Made by a program: the position numbers and the translations under genes. From the NCBI GenBank assembly GCA_018821535.1, contig JAHJLV010000047.1, positions 1 through 64,000 of the forward strand: 64,000 nucleotides of DNA, written 5' to 3'. Positions within the stretch are counted from its first letter, which is position 1. Every line of letters starts with the position of its first letter. This DNA is from Pseudomonadota bacterium. GTDB taxonomy: Bacteria > Desulfobacterota > Desulfobacteria > Desulfobacterales > Desulfobacteraceae. The notes beneath the pieces are model-generated. The model saw nothing but the letters and a program-made list of their open reading frames with translations. It was not told where the DNA came from and did no database searches. This document shows positions 10,381 to 17,824 of this stretch, piece by piece.

Positions 10381-11694
10381 ATGACCACAGACACTTATCA
10401 TGAATGTCTTGATACGATATACAGGCTGGGCCGTTTCGGCATCAAATTAGAGCTTGATACCATATCCAACATCTTAAAATTTTTAAATTTCCCCCAGAAA
10501 AATTATCATATTGTTCATGTTGCCGGAACAAACGGCAAAGGATCGACAGCAACGTATATTGCTTCCATTCTGCAGAAAGCAGGTTTTAAAACAGGTCTTT
10601 ATACATCTCCGCACCTGATTAAGTTTAACGAACGGTTCTGTATCAATGGTCAGATGATTTCAGATGATCAGGTTGTTGATGCTTACAAGGCAGTCGATTC
10701 GGTTGATATCGGAAAAAGAAAAGCCACTTTTTTTGAAATTGCAACGGCCATGGCATTTTATTATTTTGCCCAGGAAAACGTGGAATGGGCTGTCATCGAA
10801 ACCGGTATGGGGGGACGTTTTGATGCAACCAATGTCATTGTTCCCCAGGTCAGTGTGATCACCAATCTTTCCATTGAGCATACCGATTATCTGGGCAATA
10901 CCATCAAAGACCTGGCCCGTGAAAAAGGCGGCATCATTAAACACAATACCCCTGTTGTTACAGGGGTATTTCAACCTTCCGGAATCGAAGTGTTAAAACG
11001 GCTTGCAAAAGAAAACTCAGCCGATTTGTATCAGTATAAACACGATTTTTCAGTCAGAAAAGATTTGAACCGGGAAACGTATTCATACTCAGGTCTGTAT
11101 CAGACATTTGAGCATCTGACCAAACCTTTGCCGGGCGATCATCAGAAAGAGAACTTAAGTCTTGCACTTGCCGCCTGTGAGCTGATTTTTAAAAAATTCA
11201 GATCATCTGATAAACGATACCGCCTTGACCAGAGCCTGGTAAGAGACGGTCTTGCCATTGCCTGCTGGCCCGGTCGTCTGGAGCATATCATGCAGGATCC
11301 TCTGGTTATCATAGACGGGGCGCATAATCTCCATGCTGCAAAACTTCTTGGCAAATATCTGTCTAAAAACCTGAAAGACAAAAAATTGACCCTGGTTCTG
11401 GGTATTTTAGATGATAAACCCTATGACAAGATGCTGGGATACCTGATTCCCTGTGCCCAGAATATTATTATAACCAAAGCCAAGATTGACAGGAGTCTTG
11501 AACCTGAAGTCCTGAAAAAGGCTGTCAGAAAAATTTCCCAATGCCCTGTCACCATAATTGAAGATGTCAAAGACGCCGTTACACACGCTGTTCAAATTTC
11601 AGACAAAGCGGATGCTGTCTGTATTGCAGGCTCACTGTATGTTGCAGGAGAAGCCAGGGATGAATTATTACGCTTGAAAAAGAGCCGGACTTAA
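10381..11694 (+). CDS. folC: Folylpolyglutamate synthase/dihydrofolate synthase
   Basis: Mur-ligase-fold enzyme that adds glutamate to (dihydro)folate. Evidence is the P-loop V-A-G-T-N-G-K-G-S-T at about residue 45, T-S-P-H-L-I-K-F-N-E-R, E-T-G-M-G-G-R-F-D-A-T-N, S-I-E-H-T-D-Y-L-G and the D-G-A-H-N motif of the C-terminal domain. Length (437 residues) is normal. Starts with ATG immediately after the rpsU terminator with no clear ribosome-binding site, so translation may be weak or leaderless-like. tRNA-Arg follows after 21 nt. Confidence 0.95.
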   Translation: MTTDTYHECLDTIYRLGRFGIKLELDTISNILKFLNFPQKNYHIVHVAGTNGKGSTATYIASILQKAGFKTGLYTSPHLIKFNERFCINGQMISDDQVVDAYKAVDSVDIGKRKATFFEIATAMAFYYFAQENVEWAVIETGMGGRFDATNVIVPQVSVITNLSIEHTDYLGNTIKDLAREKGGIIKHNTPVVTGVFQPSGIEVLKRLAKENSADLYQYKHDFSVRKDLNRETYSYSGLYQTFEHLTKPLPGDHQKENLSLALAACELIFKKFRSSDKRYRLDQSLVRDGLAIACWPGRLEHIMQDPLVIIDGAHNLHAAKLLGKYLSKNLKDKKLTLVLGILDDKPYDKMLGYLIPCAQNIIITKAKIDRSLEPEVLKKAVRKISQCPVTIIEDVKDAVTHAVQISDKADAVCIAGSLYVAGEARDELLRLKKSRT

Positions 11695-11715
11695 TATAGC
11701 ATAGGTTTCCCAGTT

Positions 11716-11791
11716 GCGCCCGTAGTGCAGTGGATAGCACGTCAGCCTCCGAAGCTGAAGATCGCTGGTTCGATTCCAGCCGGGCGTACCA
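11716..11791 (+). tRNA. tRNA-Arg (anticodon CCG)
   Basis: A 76-nt cloverleaf with acceptor stem GCGCCCG/CGGGCGT (terminal G-U pair), D-arm TAGTGCAGTGGATAGC, anticodon stem TCAGC/GCTGA with loop CTCCGAA (anticodon CCG, codon CGG), T-arm CTGGTTCGATTCCAG and an encoded CCA end. It lies between folC and the glycosyltransferase gene. Confidence 0.96.
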
Positions 11792-11803
11792 AACAAAACA
11801 TGA

Positions 11804-13039
11804 ATGAACTCACACCTTAAAATAGGCCTGATCAGCTACAGAAGCAATCCGCACTGCGGCGGTCAGGGTGTTTATATCCGTCATTTAAGTCATGCCCTGT
11901 CTGACCTGGGCCATGACGTGGAAGTCATTGCAGGTCCCCCGGACCCCCAGTTGAATAACGGTGTCAAGCTGACCATGCTCAAAACACTGGACCTGTATGA
12001 TCCTGAAAACCTTTTCAGAACGCCCCGTCCTGCTGAACTTGCTGATCCCATCAGCATGCTGGAATGGCTTGGGGTTTCTTCCATGGGATATCCGGAGCCC
12101 TTTACCTTTGGCATGCGGGCAAAAAGACATCTTAAAGAAACCAGAAAAACCTATGATATTATTCATGACAACCAGAGCCTGTCATGGAGCTTGCTGTCAA
12201 TGGCCAGAACCATGCCGGTCACAGCCACCATTCATCATCCCATGACCGTTGACCGAAGGCTTGCGGTTCAGGGGGCACCCTCTTTTTATAAAAAACTTCA
12301 GGCCATCAGATGGTATTCTTTCATCAGCATGCAAAAAAGCGTTGCCCGAAAAATTCCCGGCCTCATCACGGTATCGGAAAGCAGCAAAAAAGATATTGCC
12401 AGAGAATACAAGATTCCTGAATCCAGATTTAAAACCATTCCCATTGGAATTGATATGAATCATTTTTATCCGATCAAGGCCATCAAAAAACAGCCCGGCA
12501 GAATCATTGTCACCAACAGCGCAGACACGCCCCTTAAAGGGCTGCACCATCTTTTATATGCAGTCAAGGCTATTACGGCCAAAAGACGGATCAAACTTGT
12601 GGTCATCGGCAGTCCCAAGAAAAAAGGCCCCATTGAAAAACTGGTCAAAAAACTGGCCCTTGAAAGCTATATTACCTTTACCGGCCGGATTGACCACGAT
12701 GCCTTTGTCAAAGAATATGCCAAAGCCAGCATTGCGGTTGTGCCGTCTTTATATGAAGGATTCGGATTGCCCGTGGGGGAAGCCATGGCCTGCAGAACGC
12801 CGGTTATCTCCACCACCGCCGGTGCATTGCCGGAGGTGGCAGGCGATGCTGCCAAGCTGGTTCCTCCGGGAAATGCCAAAGCCCTGGAGCTTGCCATTCT
12901 TGAACTTTTAGATGATCCGGCCCAATGTGAAGCCCTGGCTGAAAGAGGATACCAGCGGGTATTAAACGAATTCACCTGGGAAAAATGCGCCATCAGAACA
13001 GCAGAGGCCTACAGGGACATAATCCATGCTTACCATTAA
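11804..13039 (+). CDS. Glycosyltransferase family 4
   Basis: A 411-residue GT-B fold glycosyltransferase of the GT4 type (retaining, nucleotide-sugar donor). The N-terminal Rossmann half has G-G-Q-G-V-Y-I-R-H-L near residue 20, and the C-terminal half has G-I-D-M-N-H-F and the donor-binding E-x7-E motif in Y-E-G-F-G-L-P-V-G-E-A-M-A. It overlaps the following methyltransferase by 14 nt, so the two likely act together on a surface glycan or similar acceptor, which cannot be named from sequence. Confidence 0.9.
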   Translation: MNSHLKIGLISYRSNPHCGGQGVYIRHLSHALSDLGHDVEVIAGPPDPQLNNGVKLTMLKTLDLYDPENLFRTPRPAELADPISMLEWLGVSSMGYPEPFTFGMRAKRHLKETRKTYDIIHDNQSLSWSLLSMARTMPVTATIHHPMTVDRRLAVQGAPSFYKKLQAIRWYSFISMQKSVARKIPGLITVSESSKKDIAREYKIPESRFKTIPIGIDMNHFYPIKAIKKQPGRIIVTNSADTPLKGLHHLLYAVKAITAKRRIKLVVIGSPKKKGPIEKLVKKLALESYITFTGRIDHDAFVKEYAKASIAVVPSLYEGFGLPVGEAMACRTPVISTTAGALPEVAGDAAKLVPPGNAKALELAILELLDDPAQCEALAERGYQRVLNEFTWEKCAIRTAEAYRDIIHAYH

Positions 13040-13736
13040 TTTTGACCGGCTGAATATCAGACCCGGTGACCGGATTCTGGATATCGGCTGCGGCGAAGGC
13101 CGTCACACCATCAAGGCCTGTCAGCAGAAAGACACCCGCTGTGTCGGGGCGGATTTCGGATTTGATCCCCTTGTGCAGACACAGGAAAAACTGGCATACC
13201 ACAGGGCATTAAATGATCTGAACTGTAAAACAGTGGATCTGTCCTGCATGGATGTGACAAATCTTCCCTTTAAAGACAACAGCTTTGATGTGGTGATCTG
13301 CTCTGAAGTTTTAGAACATATCCCTGATGATGCCAAAGCCATATCCGAACTTGTCCGCATCACCAAACCCGGAAAAACACTGACCGTGAGCGTGCCCAGA
13401 TTCTGGCCGGAAAAAATATGCTGGGCGCTTTCTGATGACTATTTCAATGCCAATATGGGTCATGTCCGGATTTATAAGAAAAAACCTTTGATCCAGGCCA
13501 TCGAATCTGCAAATGTCCGCTATCTGGGCTCTCATTATGCCCACAGCATCCATGCCCCATACTGGTGGCTCAAATGTCTTGTGGGGCCCAACCGAACCGA
13601 TTCTCTCCCGGTGAATCTGTACCACCGGATGCTGGTCTGGGACCTGATGGAGCATCCCAGGATCACCGCCTTTGTGGACAGACTGTTGAACCCGGTTTCA
13701 GGCAAAAGCCTGGTGCTCTATTTTCAAAAACCCTGA
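13026..13736 (+). CDS. Class I SAM-dependent methyltransferase
   Basis: A 236-residue methyltransferase with motif I I-L-D-I-G-C-G-E-G-R-H, motif II-like V-G-A-D-F-G and post-I D-V-V-I-C-S-E-V-L-E-H-I-P-D of the Methyltransf_11 family. Overlap of 14 nt with the preceding glycosyltransferase indicates coupled translation. The substrate is unknown; a glycan or lipid carrier intermediate is a reasonable inference from the context. Confidence 0.9.
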   Translation: MLTINFDRLNIRPGDRILDIGCGEGRHTIKACQQKDTRCVGADFGFDPLVQTQEKLAYHRALNDLNCKTVDLSCMDVTNLPFKDNSFDVVICSEVLEHIPDDAKAISELVRITKPGKTLTVSVPRFWPEKICWALSDDYFNANMGHVRIYKKKPLIQAIESANVRYLGSHYAHSIHAPYWWLKCLVGPNRTDSLPVNLYHRMLVWDLMEHPRITAFVDRLLNPVSGKSLVLYFQKP

Positions 13737-14270
13737 TACAAGGGGAGATTAGACGAAAGTCGTTCTGATCAATCAAGGTTGCCACTCTGGCTGTTGTGTC
13801 AGGGTGTGAAGCATGGCTCGTTATTGAGCAGCCTGAATTTTTCCGGGAAACGCTCCAAAAATCAGCCCTGCTGAAGCCGCATTTTCCATCTCCTTTTCAA
13901 AGTGAACGAGTTTGTGGAATATGCACTTTCTAAGAGGAAAATTTGTTATAAACATTGAAAAAAATAGCATAATCTTAATGAAAAATTTTCATAGGTATTT
14001 TCACCTATCAGTGGTCGGAATATTTCCCTGCCTTAGACACTGTCACAAACAAAGCATGCCCGTCAGCGGCAGAATCTTTTATTGAAAGGCCTTTCAAAGC
14101 AATTTCGCAGTGTCGGCAAACAGGTGTCACACGGGCCAAAACATGCGGATTATTTTAAATCTAATTTGTTTTTGATGAGGTATAATAATTGCATATCACC
14201 CGTTAGATTTTGAATCATGTGAATGGTTATTGCACCACCCTGTTAAACATAAAAAGAAAGGAAAAAACAG
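13737..14270. other. Long intergenic region upstream of the PEP-CTERM gene
   Basis: No convincing gene in 534 nt; only very short frames occur. Two features stand out: a perfect 16-bp palindrome TTGAAAGGCCTTTCAA at 14082-14097, and several TGTC-containing stretches (around 14040, 14111 and 14127). About 90 nt after the palindrome is a GG-N10-GC promoter candidate. The first 180 nt look like eroded sequence but match nothing I recognise. Confidence 0.5.
14178..14193 (+). promoter_or_regulatory. Candidate promoter of the PEP-CTERM gene (sigma-54-like, also contains TATAAT)
   Basis: AGGTATAATAATTGCA has GG (14179-14180) and GC (14191-14192) spaced by 10 nt and a perfect TTGCA at the -12 position, so it fits sigma-54. 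The same stretch contains TATAAT, so a sigma-70 -10 box is an alternative, though I see no good -35 hexamer 17 nt upstream. PEP-CTERM genes in several bacteria are known to be driven by sigma-54 with the PrsK/PrsR pair. Confidence 0.45.
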
Positions 14271-15062
14271 ATGAATCGATTTAAAAGAACCTTTGCCATG
14301 CTGACCATGACATTTTTAATGTTGTGCATTGCCGGGGTATCTTCCCAGGCATCGACAGAGGGTATGCCCCATGGAACACTGAGCTTTGACTGGACCAGCT
14401 TCAGCATCACCCATTACCAGGGCTTCCCGACTTCATTTGCTTCCACGGATTTGTCCACGTTTGTGAATAAAGACGGCGACCAGGTAAATGTTCACTACAA
14501 TTCACTGCATGATTCCAGGGCGAACTGGAATGACTGGTCCGGTATCATGGCTTTGACTGGAAACCAGGCCCTGGCAGAGACGACACCGGACATTCTATAC
14601 TCCACGGCTTCACTGGAAAACGGGGGACTGGCATCTGCAGAGACCAACCGTCATGGCAGAGTGAACATTGCAGCCCCCGGCCTGGTTCATATCAGCGTGA
14701 TCTATAACTGGTCGATGTGGGCCAGCAATCTATATGATGACGGTCAGATGACCAACCTTTACCTTGGCCTTTCAGCATCCAGCCTCGATTACAATCAAGA
14801 CTGGACCTCCTGGAAACATTTTTCCATGGGGCAATGGGGCAACACCACCGATTCTGATGGTTCCGGCACACTTGAACTGTTTTTCATGCCCAACGACCCA
14901 GGAGAATACCGGTTCAGCTTCGATGCACAGGTGTATGTATCTGCCCCGCTGACCTCTGTTCCGGTGCCGTCTTCCGCACTTTTGCTGTTTTCCGGCCTGA
15001 TCAGCCTGATGATAACCCAGAGGGTGAGCTGGTTGTCCTGGATTGAATACAGAATTCTGTAA
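14271..15062 (+). CDS. PEP-CTERM-type exported protein
   Basis: A 263-residue exported protein with an N-terminal signal peptide (L-T-M-T-F-L-M-L-C-I-A-G-V-S-S-Q-A) and a C-terminal V-P-V-P-S-S-A-L-L-L-F-S-G-L-I-S-L-M-I, the PEP-CTERM sorting signal pattern: VPxP, hydrophobic helix, then basic residues. Such proteins are processed by exosortase and are usually linked to exopolysaccharide. The middle is Trp/Asn/Ser-rich and predicted beta-sandwich. After the expected basic end (T-Q-R) there are 12 extra residues (V-S-W-L-S-W-I-E-Y-R-I-L), unusual for this signal; the 3' flank is damaged sequence, so the C-terminus may have been altered by rearrangement. No exosortase lies in the window. Confidence 0.8.
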   Translation: MNRFKRTFAMLTMTFLMLCIAGVSSQASTEGMPHGTLSFDWTSFSITHYQGFPTSFASTDLSTFVNKDGDQVNVHYNSLHDSRANWNDWSGIMALTGNQALAETTPDILYSTASLENGGLASAETNRHGRVNIAAPGLVHISVIYNWSMWASNLYDDGQMTNLYLGLSASSLDYNQDWTSWKHFSMGQWGNTTDSDGSGTLELFFMPNDPGEYRFSFDAQVYVSAPLTSVPVPSSALLLFSGLISLMITQRVSWLSWIEYRIL

Positions 15063-15145
15063 TTGCCCTGGCGAATTCTGAAAAGCTCTTGGCCTGTGGG
15101 TTTCTCACTCCCCGATGGTCTTGGATCAAAGCTTAAGTAGAAAAT

Positions 15146-15262
15146 AGTCTTTCAACCGTTATTATGTGAAGTGCTCGGGATATTGCGGAGGAATAAGGAA
15201 AAGAGCGTCGCGAACTTCAAGCCGGAATTAAAAACAGTCGCTGATCACACCTGCTGTAAAAA
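15146..15262 (+). pseudogene. Degenerate, internally deleted copy of the 3' part of the GrdB-like selenoprotein gene
   Basis: Bases 15146-15194 match 21930-21978 with about 5 differences in 49, and from 15195 onward the sequence matches 22204 onward (one mismatch in the first 34 bases). Thus about 225 bp present in the intact gene are missing here. The similarity continues past the stop codon of the intact gene (CTGCTGTA), so this is a DNA-level duplicate and not convergent coding sequence. It has no start codon or open frame. The rest of the 15063-15478 gap shows a weak TTGACT (15380-15385) that may serve the next gene. Confidence 0.85.
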
Positions 15263-15478
15263 AATTACAAATGATATCTTTAAAAATTAATGGGTGACAT
15301 TTTTTTATTAATGCCTATAATTTTAAATCATATAATTAAATGAGATTCATTTTAAACTTCTGCATGTTCTGGCAAAAAATTGACTTAGAGTTGTTTCTGG
15401 ATTTATTCAATCTGGCTCGAAAAATAAATTATATGATTCCGTTTCCGTTTCAATAACCAAAATTGTGGAGGAAAAATC

Positions 15479-15781
15479 ATGGACGTGAAAGATTATTGCA
15501 AGGCGATGCTGGCTGAAGTTACTGCCTGGAAAAAGAAGTTAGAAGCGATGAAAAAAGCTGCAGATACCTATGGATCTGCAGAAAAAGAAAAAATGTTACC
15601 ATTGATAGGTCAGCTGGAACAGGAAGTGACTGCTGCCCAGATGCGTGTTGATCAATTGGAAAATGAATGCCCATCTGACTGGTCGCCCATGAAAAATGAA
15701 CTGGATGATCTTTTTGGAACAGTTGGCAGTAGTGTTGACAGAGCCTGGAAAGATTTGGAAGCAGGGAATGTAGGCGGTTGA
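15479..15781 (+). CDS. Small coiled-coil protein, conserved hypothetical
   Basis: A 100-residue cytoplasmic protein, mostly helical, rich in Lys, Glu and Ala (K-K-K-L-E-A-M-K-K-A, Q-L-E-Q-E-V-T-A-A-Q), likely forming one long coiled coil followed by an amphipathic C-terminal helix. There is one Cys (N-E-C-P-S-D-W). I do not recognise a named family. A strong TGGAGG lies 8 nt before the ATG and an intrinsic terminator follows, indicating a well expressed single gene. Confidence 0.75.
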   Translation: MDVKDYCKAMLAEVTAWKKKLEAMKKAADTYGSAEKEKMLPLIGQLEQEVTAAQMRVDQLENECPSDWSPMKNELDDLFGTVGSSVDRAWKDLEAGNVGG

Positions 15782-15802
15782 TGCCTGACATTTGACAATT
15801 TA

Positions 15803-15846
15803 AAGGGCCCTCTTGAATTCCATTTCCGGGGGCCTTATTTATTTTA
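15803..15846 (+). terminator. Probable intrinsic terminator
   Basis: AAGGGCCC (15803-15810) can pair with GGGGGCCTT (15828-15836) with one mismatch, followed by ATTTATTTATTTT. It lies 22 nt after the coiled-coil gene's stop. Confidence 0.65.
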
Positions 15847-15886
15847 AAACCACCACAAGAAAACACTGTTTAAAAAGGACAAAAAA

Positions 15887-16258
15887 ATGAACCTTAAAGA
15901 CTATTTTGAAATCACAAGCGGAACAGGGATTTTATCAACTGCTGACAGCAATGGATATGTTGACGCGGCTATCTATTCCCGACCTCATTTCCTGGAAGAT
16001 AAAATTGCATTTATCATGCGTAACCGGTTATCTCATCAGAACCTTGAGTCCAATCCCCATGCTGTCTATTTGTTTATCGAAGACGGGCCGGGATCTAAGG
16101 GAAAAAGAATTTATTTGACCAAGGTGAAAGAAGAGAAAAATTCAGAACAAATCGCCACTCTTAAACGCAGGGAAAAGGATTCAAACCCGGATGAGGATAA
16201 ATTTCTTGTCTTTTTCAAGTTGGATCATGAAAGACCATTGGTTGGTGATGATCATTAA
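15887..16258 (+). CDS. Pyridoxamine 5'-phosphate oxidase-family protein
   Basis: A 123-residue split-barrel flavin-binding protein of the PNPOx-like superfamily. It shows T-G-I-L-S-T-A-D-S-N-G-Y-V-D-A-A-I-Y-S-R-P near the N-terminus and I-A-F-I-M-R-N-R-L-S-H-Q-N-L, the usual FMN-site region of small general-stress-like members. Probably an FMN or F420-type redox protein; substrate unknown. AAAAAGGAC precedes the ATG. It is followed by a rubrerythrin remnant. Confidence 0.82.
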   Translation: MNLKDYFEITSGTGILSTADSNGYVDAAIYSRPHFLEDKIAFIMRNRLSHQNLESNPHAVYLFIEDGPGSKGKRIYLTKVKEEKNSEQIATLKRREKDSNPDEDKFLVFFKLDHERPLVGDDH

Positions 16259-16280
16259 AACCCGGGGTAAGAGGATGAAC

Positions 16281-16421
16281 ATGACATACGATTTTAATGC
16301 AGCAGAGGCCTTTGAAATGGCAATTCAAATTGAAAAAAATGGTGCTGCATTTTACAGAAAAGCAGCGTCGCTCCAGAAAGAAGGATCAGATGATAATACT
16401 GAAAGCGTCCATTCATGTTAA
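16281..16421 (+). pseudogene. Truncated rubrerythrin/ferritin-like N-terminus
   Basis: M-T-Y-D-F-N-A-A-E-A-F-E-M-A-I-Q-I-E is followed by N-G-A-A-F-Y-R-K-A-A, which is the first iron-binding helix of rubrerythrin-type ferritin-like proteins (Glu of E-x6-Y). After about 34 residues the similarity stops and the frame ends after unrelated residues at 16421. AAGAGG is positioned before the ATG at 16281. The rest of the gene appears to have been deleted and replaced by the start of the SRPBCC-SDR gene, which begins inside this frame at 16390. Confidence 0.65.
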
Positions 16422-17811
16422 AAGATCTTTGGCGTTTACCTTTAGGTATACCAGTGATTTCAGTCATATCCAGGACTGGGATCCAGGGGTTGTTTCCTGT
16501 GTTGCCCATAATCCGGAAGTTGTCGGCAAGGGCTCACAATATGATCTGGTGCTGAAATTTGGTCCGTTTCGTCCAAAAATGAAATATGAAATCATTGAAT
16601 ATGAACCGTATTCAAGGGTGGTATTGAAAGGTGAAGGAGACTCTTTCAGTGCAATGGATACGATTATTTTTACAAAAACAGACAAAGGAACACAGATTGA
16701 CTATCAGGCAGATATCCGGTTTGCCGCAGCGGGAAAAACCATTGAACGCATTTTGTCTCCTGTAATGAAACACGTTGGTAAAAAGGCCATGGCAGGCCTT
16801 GAACATAAACTTACCGGAAACAAAGGTTTGTCTGAAAAAAAGAAGTGCTTTAAATCCGGTTCCAGCCTGGCCGACTATATTGCCGATCATGCTGTTTTCC
16901 CAGGTATGCTTATGTTCAGCCGTTTTGGGTATGAATTCAGTAAAAGGTTCTGGTTGGAACCCGCTGGCACGTTATACAGAAAGAACATCGTATTGACAGG
17001 AGGGACGTCAGGGATTGGAAAGGCTGCCGCGTTCAAACTGGCTGAAAAAAAAGCATTTCTGACACTTATCGCACGGAACCGGCAAAAAGCAGAACAGGTT
17101 CAGCAAAAGATTATTCAAAAAACAGGCAACCCCCATGTTGATATTCTGATTGCCGACTTAAGTCTGATGCAGGATATCAAAGCAATATCCCGAAAAATTG
17201 CTGAGACAAAAAAATCCATCGATATTCTTATCAATAATGCCGGCGCCTTGTTTAATGAACGCAAAATGACATCGGAAGGACTGGAGCAGACATTTGCAAC
17301 AGACCTTTTAGGGGTCTTTTATCTGACACAGCGTTTAAAGGATTGTATGGCTGAAGGTGGCCGGATCATTAATGTATCTTCCGGCGGCATGTATACCCAG
17401 AAAATAGATGTTGATGATCTTGAAAACAAATCAGGTGAATATAATGGTGCAAAGGCGTATGCAAGGGCCAAACGTGGTGTCGTAATTCTGACCCGTTTGT
17501 GGGCGGAACGATTTGCAGACAAAGGCATCACTGTTCATTCCATGCATCCCGGCTGGGTGGATACACCGGGGATTGAAAAATCCCTGCCTGAATTTCATCA
17601 ATTGGTAAACAGGATGTTAAGAACCCCGGAACAGGGGGCTGATACCATTGTCTGGCTGGCCTTATCAAAAAAGGGTGGCCAGTGCAGCGGCCTGTTCTGG
17701 CTGGACCGGCGTCCCCATGAGACGGTTGTTTTTCCGAAAACCGGCGAATCAGAACGGGAAAGACAGCTGTTGTGGGAAAATTTGAACAACACGTTGTCTG
17801 AATTTAAATAA
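16390..17811 (+). CDS. Fused SRPBCC (START-like) and short-chain dehydrogenase/reductase
   Basis: A 473-residue fusion. Residues 1 to about 135 form an SRPBCC ligand-binding domain (M-K-Y-E-I-I-E-Y-E-P, G-T-Q-I-D-Y). Residues from about 190 are a classical SDR: T-G-G-T-S-G-I-G-K-A cofactor motif, N-N-A-G-A, N-V-S-S-G-G with the catalytic Ser, Y-x3-K in A-Y-A-R-A-K and H-P-G-W-V-D-T-P. The start at 16390 follows AAGGATCAG. It faces the CFA-synthase fusion gene tail to tail with 13 nt between stops. A role in modifying membrane lipids or retinoid/steroid-like compounds is inferred from these neighbours only. Confidence 0.88.
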   Translation: MIILKASIHVKRSLAFTFRYTSDFSHIQDWDPGVVSCVAHNPEVVGKGSQYDLVLKFGPFRPKMKYEIIEYEPYSRVVLKGEGDSFSAMDTIIFTKTDKGTQIDYQADIRFAAAGKTIERILSPVMKHVGKKAMAGLEHKLTGNKGLSEKKKCFKSGSSLADYIADHAVFPGMLMFSRFGYEFSKRFWLEPAGTLYRKNIVLTGGTSGIGKAAAFKLAEKKAFLTLIARNRQKAEQVQQKIIQKTGNPHVDILIADLSLMQDIKAISRKIAETKKSIDILINNAGALFNERKMTSEGLEQTFATDLLGVFYLTQRLKDCMAEGGRIINVSSGGMYTQKIDVDDLENKSGEYNGAKAYARAKRGVVILTRLWAERFADKGITVHSMHPGWVDTPGIEKSLPEFHQLVNRMLRTPEQGADTIVWLALSKKGGQCSGLFWLDRRPHETVVFPKTGESERERQLLWENLNNTLSEFK

Positions 17812-17824
17812 CAGGAACGGACAA

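Noticed and set aside
11716..11791. tRNA-Arg as the attachment site of a genomic island covering 11.8-23.3 kb
   Set aside because: No integrase and no repeat of the tRNA 3' end was found near 23 kb or elsewhere by eye.
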